64,000 nt of DNA, taken from positions 1,922,001 through 1,986,000 of the forward strand of contig NC_134678.1 of NCBI RefSeq assembly GCF_024713945.1. Reading direction: 5' to 3'. The stretch comes from Dermatophagoides farinae (taxonomy: Eukaryota > Arthropoda > Arachnida > Sarcoptiformes > Pyroglyphidae). This document shows, piece by piece, positions 42,001-51,701 of this stretch (position 1 is its first letter; every line of letters begins with the position of its first letter). The position numbers and the translations under genes are program-made. The notes under the pieces were generated by a model that saw only the letters and a list, made by a program, of their open reading frames with translations, ran no database searches and had not been told where the DNA came from.

Positions 42001-43545
42001 TTCGTTTCTCTCAATTTGATCTTGTAATCATTGGAAAAAAATGTTTGTTTTTTTGGCAACTTTCGACAAAAAACAACAACAACAACAACAACAATGCCCA
42101 AATAAACACAGAAAAACAACAACAATCATCATCATCCGAGTCAAATATTTTATACATTTTTTTTTCTCCTCATAATTTCATCATCATCATCATTATTATT
42201 TAACATTTATTATGAATTTATGGCGAATTTTTTTTCAAATTTTTTTTTTCACGGCAAATGATTCATCAATATATGATAATTGTTTTTTCCAACAAATTTT
42301 TTCTCACCAATTATTTATTCAATTGTATGAAACTGATCCAAAAAATTTTTTTTTTTCTATAAAACAAACCAGAATCCGAAATCAATCAGATCGTCACTCA
42401 CACACACACAAACACAGACAAACATACACACAGAAAAAGACTGAATCAATCAAGTGATAATAATTTTTTTCTTGAAAAAAAATTCCATTTTTCTATCTCT
42501 CTCTCTCTCTCACTCATTATGTCTCTCTTTTCAATCATTTTGCATTTTTTTTCTACTTTCTATCCTCATCATTTTTTTCGTTTTTTTTTCTTGTAAATAT
42601 AATTTTTTTTTCTCATTTATTCATTCAATAACCATATATATATAAAAAAAAAGAATTTAATAATGTGAAAAATCGAAATTTTTTCTGTTTTAAACATTTT
42701 TTTTTTGATTTTGATTTTGATTTTCTCCACCAAAAAGCAATGACGAGAAACGATGAAAGAAAACTCAAATTTTCCCTTCATATATAATTCTTGTGTAAAT
42801 TTTGAGTTTTTTTTTCTTTTCTCTTTTTTTTTTGTCTACGATTTTTTTTTCATCTATTTGAATAAATCTCAACAAAGTTTTTTCTTTATGAAATTATATT
42901 CCGAGTTTTTTTTCCTCCACCAAACAAACAAACAAACAAAAAAACCGTGACTTCACGAACAGAAATTATATTGGTTTCGATGGAAAAGTGTTTTGATTTT
43001 CATCATCATTAAATTTATTTCTTTCTAGCTATATTTATTTATATATATGGATTTGAAACAAATTATTACAAATTTAATTTCAATTTCCAATTTTGTTTTC
43101 TGATTACAACTATTGCATTATTGATTTTGTTGGTTTTTGTTTGTTTTTCCGGTCCATAATTTTTTTTTATATTGATAAACATCCGATTTGGTAGAAAGAA
43201 AATATTTACTACAATTACCGATAACGAGAATTGTTTCATTGTTCTTTTGTTTTTTTTTTCATTCATTCATTCATTTCAATCATTTGTATTCGAAGATAAT
43301 TAAAAAAAAAAAATAAACGTTAAATGAACTAGATAAATAAAAAGAGAAAAAATTTCAAATAGTAAAATAAAGTGATCAATCTTCTATTCTTTAATGTTAA
43401 CATTGAAAAATAGAAACAATTTGAAACCTGGATCCAGTTGATTGATATTTATTGAATCAAGTTGAATTTGAAATGGTCGTTTAGAATTTCCTATTGTTCT
43501 ATCTATCTGTCTATGTGTATGTGCAAAAGAAATTTTTTTTTTCAG
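42001..43545. other. Non-coding stretch after the large secreted protein gene
   Basis: The stretch has CAA repeats, ATC repeats, several T-runs and a CT run near 42499. It probably contains the 3'UTR of the preceding gene. Nothing else is seen. Confidence 0.5.
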
Positions 43546-43679
43546 TACCTTAAAATCGCGACTACGAAACGCGTCTTATACAAAAAAAAATGTTGATAAA
43601 TAGTCCTAGTTTTTAATAGCTAGTTCACGGTGAAAAATATCTACGTTTCGGTAGTTGTTGTAGTCGCGATTTTCGGGTA
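43546..43679. mobile_element. 130-bp Tc1/mariner-type MITE with TA target duplication
   Basis: The element is 43548-43677. Its left end CCTTAAAATCGCGACTAC (43548-43565) is inverted at the right end (43660-43677), with 16 of 18 positions matching and the last 14 perfect. It is flanked by TA on both sides (43546-43547 and 43678-43679), the Tc1/mariner target. There is no coding capacity. The CG-rich ends contrast with the AT-rich surroundings. The superfamily is assigned from the TA duplication alone. Confidence 0.75.
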
Positions 43680-44054
43680 AATTCTATTTTGTCAATGGTA
43701 ATCATTATTATTATCAATTATGTATCCATTTTGATGTATGTGGTAACCATTACGCGATATGCTTCAATTCATTTCAATGCATTCAATTCAATGCCATTCA
43801 TTACATGTTTCTAAACCTAATAAACAGACAAAATGGAAACAAAATGCCAGTTTGCATGTCTTTTATCTTTTATATATTTTATTTAGTTTGGTTGGTTATT
43901 CAAGAAAACTAACTACATTTTTTTCACAGTAAACATTATGACATAATTGTTTAGACTAAATTTATTAATATGAATAAACAGAACCATTTTAAATGGATTT
44001 AATTACAATTTGTATAATAGAATTTTCATTGATATTCGATGATGTAAATTATTA
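43680..44054. other. 3' flank of the Gly/Lys-rich gene
   Basis: This AT-rich stretch contains the minus-strand polyadenylation signal AATAAA at 43967-43962, about 88 bases after the stop codon. Nothing else is seen. Confidence 0.5.
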
Positions 44055-45060
44055 TTAACCTTTGACCACTTTTTTGCCTACACCACCTTTTTTGAATGCA
44101 GCCTTTGCACCGGCTGCAGCTCCTTTTTTGAAACCAGCTTTGCCACCCGCAAAGAATTTTTTACCACCTTTAGCGCCACCAGCTGCAGCAAAACCTTTTT
44201 TGAATTTTTTGCCACCTTTTTTGCCTGATTTTTTTTTATAAAATAGAATTAGGAAAATGATGGCAAAATAAAAATTAAAAAACAAACATACCAGCAGCCA
44301 CACCTCCGGCAGCAAATTTTTTGCCTTTTTTACCAAAAGCACCAGCCATTCCACCGGCAGCAAATGCACCACCAACTTTACCAAATTTAAATCTATACAT
44401 ATCGATTACATGAGAGAATCAGGAATTGAATCAAAAATAATTTATCATTCTATTCATTACCCTTGTGCCATCCCAAAGGTTTTGATAGTACCGAATTTTT
44501 TGTTGAAACCAGCGCCAGCAACTTTTTTGAATACACCTTTTTTACCAAATTTGGCGAATTTTCCACCCACTGCACCGGCAGCACCTGCTTTTCCACCTAT
44601 ATACCGTGAATCAAATTTAACTCGATAAATTTCCTGGTTATTTGAGAATTTTACCTTTCTTAAAACCAGCCGCTCCTCCGGCAGCACCAGCAGCGAATGC
44701 ACCTATTTTAATGTATTTAAAAAATAGATCATCAATATACACAATGAATTCCCATCATTAGATTACCTTTTTTTCCCCCTTTAACACCACCAATGGCAAA
44801 TCCAGCTTTACCAGCTTTTATTCCAGCAGCACCACCTTTTTTAAAGCCTGCTTTGGCTCCAGCAACACCAGCTTTACCTACACCTGCTGCGGCCGTTTCG
44901 GCCACCATCATTGGATCGGATTCTGATTCGCTTTGTTCAATTTGTGCCGATACCACACAAAATAAAACACAGCCAAGAATAATCTGAAGGAAAAATTTTT
45001 TAATAATCATCATTCATATTACCATTATTGAAGAAGTGAACTTACTATTTTCATAAACAT
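44055..45060 (-). CDS. Secreted Gly/Lys/Ala-rich cationic repeat protein, six exons
   Basis: Exons (minus strand, in order) are 45060-45046, 44983-44767, 44702-44655, 44596-44461, 44392-44292 and 44224-44055. Every junction has GT and AG, and the phases 0,1,1,2,1 join into 228 residues ending at TAA 44057-44055. The last four junctions all split a Gly codon. The start is the ATG at 45060; a later ATG at 45013 lies inside the first intron. The product has a signal peptide (MFMKIIILGCVLFCVVSA), then a short acidic segment (QIEQSESESDPMM). A long, very basic region follows, built of Gly, Ala and Lys with repeated GFKKG, GGKKF and KFGK motifs and no cysteine after the signal. An acidic propiece before a cationic region is seen in some antimicrobial precursors; Gly-rich repeats are also typical of silk, cement or cuticle proteins. 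Its function is unknown. An AATAAA lies at 43967-43962. Confidence 0.85.
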
Positions 45061-47419
45061 TTTGTATATGTCTTGGTTTAATACAACAATTAACTATCAC
45101 AGATTAATGATGATTTTCTTTTCATGTAGAAATTATTGTCGTATAGCTGGTCACTTTATTTTATTTTTCACTTATCAATAAACACTTTGTGTGTGTGTGT
45201 GCATATAATTCAAAATGAATGAATGAATATTGTCAACCAGAAAAAAATATTTTGCTTTTATATTTGAATCGCCAAAGATAAATTTGTTGGCCATTTCTTT
45301 CTGGAACAATATGATATATTACATTATGGTCGTAGTGGCAAATGAAAAAAAAATAGCGACCGAATGACAATGAGAAAAAATCATAATTCATACAACAACA
45401 ACAAAAAACAACAAAAAAATAAAGAAAAAAAAAGTTCAGCAACATTGGTAAATCGATTTGTTTGTTTTTCTTTATATTTTTGCATTGATTACGACATTCA
45501 AATCGAAGGAAGGTTAAACCGTTGAAGACAAAACAAAAAATGAAAAAAAAATCCATTGGACAATCAACTAAACAAACAAACGGAAATAATACTTTTGTTA
45601 ATTACACATGCACACACACACAAGACCGGAATAGAATTATTATGAAAAGAAAACAAAAAAAAAAAGATTTGGATTTTGATACTTGAATAAAAATGCTACT
45701 TTTTTTCTCTGCAAATTTCCATTATTTTTTTCCGGAATTAACATCTTTGGAAGAAACAACAAAAAAAATTTAAACAATGAAAAAGCTGGACGGAAAATCC
45801 AAATTTTGTTGAAATTGGGGAAAACATTGATATTGAAATTTTTTTCTTAAATTGACACAAAATGGAAAGAAATTCCAGTGTTTTTTTTTAATTTTTTTCT
45901 GTTGCAACCGTTTATTGAGAAAAAAAATCCATGATGGGCGTATACACCGAAAAAGACACACGCACAAAAAAAAATGAAATATTTTATTTTTTACCATGAT
46001 CCGAGTGTTTAACTCAACCTACAATGAAGCCTTAAAAAAAAGAGTTGAATTTTAATGGAATCTCCCACCTTTCAAGTAACCAAAGAATGTACAAGGTAAT
46101 AATCTATCTGATTAAAATTTGTAATAAGAATCATGAGAAAAATTGGGGGCGAAAATAAATATTCCAACCGGAAATTTTATGATTGTCATCAGAAATAATA
46201 ATGAAGACAAGCAATAAAAAAAATAATAAATCATAAATTCTGCAATCGTAACCAAAAAAAAAAAATGTACTCCATATATACAAATTGACGATTTTAATGG
46301 AAATTGGATAAAATGAGGGGAAAGAAAAAAAAATTCCGGTATTGAATTTCGAATACATGGTGGTTTCATCGTCATGTATATGTCATATAATTCTAAATAA
46401 CATCCGATAATATGTTTTCATGAAAATCATTGACAGAATCTTCAAATTTGTGTGTAGAGTGTGTTATTTATATATATATGCTGGATTGCATAAATAAATG
46501 TTTCAAATTGTTAATAATAAATAAATAAATCAAATCAATGAATGTGAATGTGAAAGTGAATAAATGAATAGGTAGACAAAAATTACAAATGATTGATAAT
46601 CATTGACCATCAATGAATTCACGTTATAATAAAATAATGAATATCAATGTGAAACAGTGGATTCTCTCTTTTCTTTTTTCCATATTTTTATCGCATGTTT
46701 TTCCATATCAAATACCGTATATCAAACATAATCATATTGTCACTTGTGAAATACATTTTTCTTCAGAATCATATCATGATCTAATTTGGCTGTAGTTGTT
46801 GTAAAAATGTTTTATGATTCAATGATCATGATGATGATAATTACATTTCAGCAATTCTCATCTATAATTCTTAGCCAAAAACAACAACAACAACAAAAAC
46901 AACAAAAAATTGTGCATATTTATTACAACCAAATTCAGAAAATACACAAGGGAATACATAAAAACATTACATTGCCTTTATATTATTAGTGGCCAATGCG
47001 GAATTTATGTCTTTCATTCCTTTTGACTTATCATCAATCATTTTTGTGAATAAGATTTTTGTGACAAAAATATTCTACAAGAATTTTTTATTTTCATTTT
47101 TATTCAGATTTTTTTTATTTTAATTAAAAAAAAATTTGTCCGTTGTTGATATCTTTGTTCAACCTGATGACTATTTCATTCATTCATTCATTCATTCATT
47201 CATTTGAAATAAAAACATTGATTGATTTTAAAAATGATCATCAATCGTGAAAAATTATGTAAATGAATTTTAGTTTGTATTTGAATGAGAAAAGAAAATG
47301 AAATGAAATGTCTATATATGTGATGGATAGGTTTTTTTTTGAATCAATATGATGATGTTGAGATCGATGAAGACTGCATGATGAAGAATGATGATGATGA
47401 TCATAAAAAATTTTGGAAA
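45061..47419. other. Intergenic, no gene seen
   Basis: The stretch has A/T runs, a CATT tetranucleotide run near 47177 and a CAA run near 46882. Open frames here are rich in Phe, Ile and Lys and look like chance translations. The part just above 45060 should hold the promoter of the Gly/Lys-rich gene, but no clear TATA or initiator could be picked out of the AT-rich background. Confidence 0.45.
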
Positions 47420-47850
47420 TCAGCCACGTTTTCTGAAGCGAATTCGATCATTAATTAATTGACAATTGTGATGAAGTAGTATATAATTTGCCATTTTACC
47501 AGTTTCAGCATTATTTTTTGACATACGGTGACGATTTTCAATCAAAGCTATCGATTAAAATAAATAATCATTATTATGACAATTATTCCATATAATCAAA
47601 CAATATTCAATAACAACTTACAACGACCTAAACGATTTGTGACCATATTTTTCATTACCAAACATTTTAATGGTGTTTTAACAACTGGTATTTTACCAAT
47701 GGTAGACATGGTTGTTATTGTTGGATTTATATTTGAAAGCAATAAAAATATCAAACAAAAATAATTGATTAACAACATTTTCGATCTGATTGTATTCGTT
47801 GTTGTTGCCATTAAGTTGAGAGAAATTTTTTGACTTGTTGAATGGTCCAT
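47420..47850 (-). CDS. Small secreted protein, two exons
   Basis: Exon 1 is 47850-47622 (donor GTAAGT at 47621-47616) and exon 2 is 47547-47420 (acceptor GATAG). Phase 1 joins them into one frame that ends in TGA. From the first ATG the product is 118 residues. The internal ATG at 47778 (residue 25) starts directly with a good signal peptide, MLLINYFCLIFLLLSN, and is the better start, giving 94 residues. The mature part has only two cysteines (KTPLKCLV and HHNCQL) and ends basic, FRKRG. I do not recognise the family. A small secreted or peptide-hormone-like product is possible but unsupported beyond size and signal peptide. The 74-base intron and the extension of the frame across it are the main support. 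Confidence 0.55.
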
Positions 47851-49136
47851 TTTAATGTCAAATGTTTGTATGATTATTGTGGTGTGTATTACACATTAAG
47901 AATGTTGGATGTTCAATCAGTGATTAACAATAATAACGCTGATGATGATGATGATGATGATTTGTAATGACAATCATTCTATGTTCATGATACTCAAAAA
48001 CATTAAAACATAACTGGCCCGAATTTACTGTTATAGTAGACTTTTTATATTGACTTTTCTTTTGCATTTACCAAACCAAAAAAAAAAAAACAAGATGTTG
48101 ACAAGTTGTTTATGTTGATTCACTATGTTGTACTATTTATTTTTTTTTTGTATACATCAACAAAACCGTCATCGTCCACTATCTTTTTATTTTTTTCTGG
48201 TTCATTTTTTTTTCTTCTTTCTTTTTCTTTCATCTATTCTTGATCATACTTTGAAAATATCCTAGAATATCGAGAATGGATATGAACAACGCCTCCACAT
48301 AGAAATTCGTCTACATAATCATGTATACGAAGGATAAACAAAAAACGAATCGAATGACATTCTATGATTCAAATGAATATTTTATAACCATAGCTTTACG
48401 TTATTTACTTGATTTATATCTTTTTATTTATTTTTTTTTTTGATTTTGGTCCAACAACGGATTTGCTATGATCAACATTCGATATCTAATTATTGTTCTG
48501 TCCACATCTATCTATCTATATATATAATCTATACGATTTAGAATCAAAAATTTAAATTAATTTCAACTAGATATCAAGAATTTATGAAAAAAAAACATTG
48601 TAAGCTTGAGCAAAAAATAAACGTACAATAGACAAATATTACGTTATATTTCCGTATTCAATATTATGATAAATTCTTGTAGGAAATTTTAAAATTCTAA
48701 AATCGATTATCATCCATTGTTGAAGATTATTGTTGACCAAAAAAAAAAAGTTATCGTATTGGAGATAGACAATAAATTATTGAGCCATTTTATTGATCAC
48801 ATCAGTGGTCGTCAACCTTCAAATGATAATACACAAAAATTTCATGTACATCGAGTGTGGGCTAAAAATTCTTCTTGCTAACCGGGTTACTAAAGTTGGA
48901 GATGACTGCAAATATACGAGAATGAGAATTACGCAATTCGAAAACTTTTATGGACAACAAAAACAAAAAATTTGTCAATTACAAAATTTTTTTCCGTTTT
49001 TTTAATCATTATTATTGCATATCGATGATGGTAATGGAAACTAATTGAAGACTAATGAAAACTTTATAATGTTGATGATTAGTTGGTTTGTTTTTTCAAA
49101 TCATTACAGATCCAATTCAATTCTGATATGATTATT
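47851..49136. other. Intergenic between the small secreted gene and the receptor
   Basis: The stretch has A/T runs and a GAT run near 47940. A possible short hAT-like relic at 48803-48908 is described separately. No gene is supported. Confidence 0.45.
48803..48908. mobile_element. Possible degenerate hAT-type MITE (weak)
   Basis: The left end CAGTGGTCGTCAACC resembles the common hAT terminal pattern CAGNGGT. The right end, read in reverse, is CAGTCATCTCCAAC, matching 10 of 14 positions. No convincing 8-bp target duplication flanks it. This could be chance. Confidence 0.25.
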
Positions 49137-51307
49137 TTACATACGACGATTATTATTATTATTATTCTCAAAATGACTGTGAAATTGATTATTTTTGCCC
49201 ATCTTATTACGTTTACGACGACCAAACGATGAGCAAACCATTGAACGAAAATTCGATGACATAAAACCATAAACAAATGGATTCAATGCTGAATGTATGA
49301 ATGATAATAGATTGCACATAACGCGAGTATTATAAATCCATGATGAAAAAGTACTTAGTCCAGATTTAACCAATACATTCATAATGAGTCTTGGTCCCCA
49401 ACATAATAGAAATAAAATTATGATCAAAACCAACATTTTGATTACCTTGAATGAATAAAAAGAAAAGAATTAGATGGAAGAACAAAAAAATAATAATAAT
49501 AATAATAATGATAATTAAACCAGTTCATTAGTCAATAAATATTGGGACGGGAAAAGCATAGCTTAATTGTTTCCATAACAAAATGTGGCCAAAATTCAAG
49601 CTAATAATGATGTTTGATCATTATTATGACGATGGTTGATTTAATTGAATTCATACATTTTACATACGATTTATCCTAATTATAATTTTTTTGAACAGTC
49701 GAAAATTTCACAGCATTTCATGTGAATGAAGACAATTCTTTTTTTTTATCATCTAAAAATAATTAATTTCGTTTCATTCAAAATTATGACCAAAAGCCAA
49801 ACAACACAATGATGATGAAGAAAATTAATTAGACAAAAATCATTGGAATTGAAGCAGAAATATGAATAAAAAATATTCACAGTGCGTGAATTTTTTGCTT
49901 AAAGCGATGAGAGAATTGTAGATTTTTTTTAACATTTTGAAAAAAAATTTGAAATTGGATCATGAATTTTTTTTTTCGTTTTCGAATTCATCCAATTCAG
50001 ATGGGCACGAATTTTTTTTTTGTTGCAAAGCGACAATGCCATCTTGTGGCATTCATCGATACTTACTTGAATTCGACTTTTTGTAATTTCCATTACATTA
50101 CTGGATAAAGTTCTTGAACAGGATTTATAACATAACGATGATGATGATGTTCGATGATTCGTTTGAATCGAATTATTATTTTTATTATTTGACCGCATTG
50201 AATTATCATTTATTTGATCATGTGAATTGTTTTTTATTGATTGTAATGTATCCGAATGATCATCGTTATGATTTTTATCATCATCAATTGATTGTTGTTT
50301 TTGATCATCGTTATCCATATCATCATTATTTTTTAATAAACCAGATTCTACATGATTATGATGTTTTTGTTTTAACATATTTTCATTGTTGCCTGGGTTA
50401 CCCATAGATGATTCGGAAATTTTTGGCAAACAATCAATAAAACTTGTCATTGAATAGTTTTCATTATCATCATCATTGTGTATGTCGTGTTTTTCAATAT
50501 TTTTGCCAACTTCACCATTATCAATATTTATTATTGAATTTTGTTGCCATTGACTTGTAGCCAATGTTTTGATATTATTCTGTTTATAAATATTCGCCGT
50601 TACTATTATTTTTCTGTTCATCATTTATTCGATTTGGTTGTTGAGACGAAATTCTTGATAAATTTGACTCATTCATTTCATTTATATTTTGATGACAAGA
50701 TTGTTTTTGTTGATAATTTGATAAAATTTGAGTGAAATCTGTAGAAAAACTTTTTTCATTATCATAAAATTGTGAATTATTATTGTTGTTATTATTACGA
50801 TTTGTTGATTTATTTTGATAGAATAATGTAGAAGAAGCATCATTTTTTCTTGACACAATCACTTGCCGTGCTTTATTCTCTGCTTGTGTCATCATATTAA
50901 CTGAACGTGTACTTGACCATAATTGTCTTATGACAACATAATAACAAACAACCATAAACAATGCAGGCAATATAAACATGACTAATAATTGATAAATGGC
51001 AACAATAAATGTTAAATCATTTTCAACATCAAAACAATAATATAATGTCAATGATGTAGTCATATTATAATATGTTATTTGACTTGTATGCTAAGAAATG
51101 GATAAAATGAGAAAAAAAAATAAAAATGAAAGATTTGTTATTATTCAAACATCTTTGATTATCATTATCATCATCATATCTGTTTATTATAATAATGATG
51201 ATTACCCTGGTTAATAAAACTGGTGTCGATAATACAAATGCAAAGCTCCATATGATGATTAAACCTTTACGTGTTGAACTCATTGTACACCAGGAACGAG
51301 CCCGCAT
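49137..51307 (-). CDS. Rhodopsin-family neuropeptide-type GPCR, TM4-TM7 part (truncated start, frameshift)
   Basis: Exons on the minus strand are 51307-51206 (TM4; donor GTAATC), 51090-50067 (extracellular loop 2, TM5, long third loop; donor GTAAGT) and 49445-49137 (TM6, TM7, tail). TM4 follows MRARSWCTMSSTRK, the usual start of the second intracellular loop region. TM6 has VIKMLVLIIILFLLCWGP, and TM7 has the NPxxY motif as NPFVY. The third loop is very long and rich in Asn, Asp and Ser. The middle exon is 3n+1 bases long although both junctions are phase 0. The frame shifts at an AAAAA run near 50610, so one surplus base is present. Upstream of 51307 the frame hits a stop at once and no acceptor in the right phase exists, so the residues that should follow the TM3 ER motif are missing. 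It is the same gene as 56811-57719. Intron 50066-49446 holds nothing notable. Confidence 0.85.
50188..50253. repeat. Source copy of a 66-bp perfect duplication
   Basis: This segment of the receptor's third-loop coding sequence is repeated without mismatch at 51326-51391, in the same orientation, about 1.1 kb away. Flanking bases on both sides show weaker similarity with small indels. Confidence 0.9.
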
Positions 51308-51426
51308 TTATTATTCTATTATTAATTTGACCGCATTGAATTATCATTTATTTGATCATGTGAATTGTTTTTTATTGATTGTAATGTATCCAAAAATAAA
51401 TGATCATGATTTTTCTCATCATCAAA
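51308..51426. repeat. Duplicated receptor segment at the broken exon
   Basis: It contains the 66-bp perfect copy (51326-51391) of 50188-50253 plus partly matching flanks. It directly adjoins the truncated TM4 exon (51307) on one side and lies 24 bases from the retrotransposon LTR on the other. On the minus strand it would encode part of the third loop (DTLQSIKNNSHDQ...) followed by stops, so it is not a functional exon here. Confidence 0.85.
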
Positions 51427-51450
51427 AAATTTTTTTTGTGATTTAATTTT

Positions 51451-51701
51451 TGTAACATTCACAATTTATAAACTTTATTTCTGGAATTGAATTATTGAAT
51501 AATAAATTATAATTACAATGATTAAAAATAGATTACGTACCATATGTTGGTATCGTTTGTAAATTCAAAAAAAAATCAAAAAAATCAATCAATATAATTT
51601 AATATCATAAAGAGATGACAAACACTCAAAACTCTCTGACAAAAGTTCGATACATGTGTTTTTTATATTTTATCTTCATTCATATATGACGTTCCGCTAC
51701 A
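51451..51701 (-). repeat. 3' LTR of the BEL/Pao element
   Basis: 251 bp and identical to the 5' LTR. The last 13 codons of the polyprotein, including its stop, lie inside it (51663-51701). Confidence 0.93.

Noticed and set aside
44986-45013. ATG at 45013 as start of the Gly/Lys-rich protein
   Set aside because: It lies in the first intron; the ATG at 45060 with a GTAAGT donor and CAG acceptor gives a cleaner signal peptide.
50588-50615. Tiny intron to explain the third-loop frameshift
   Set aside because: The only GT-AG pair there would leave an intron of about 24 bases, too short to splice.
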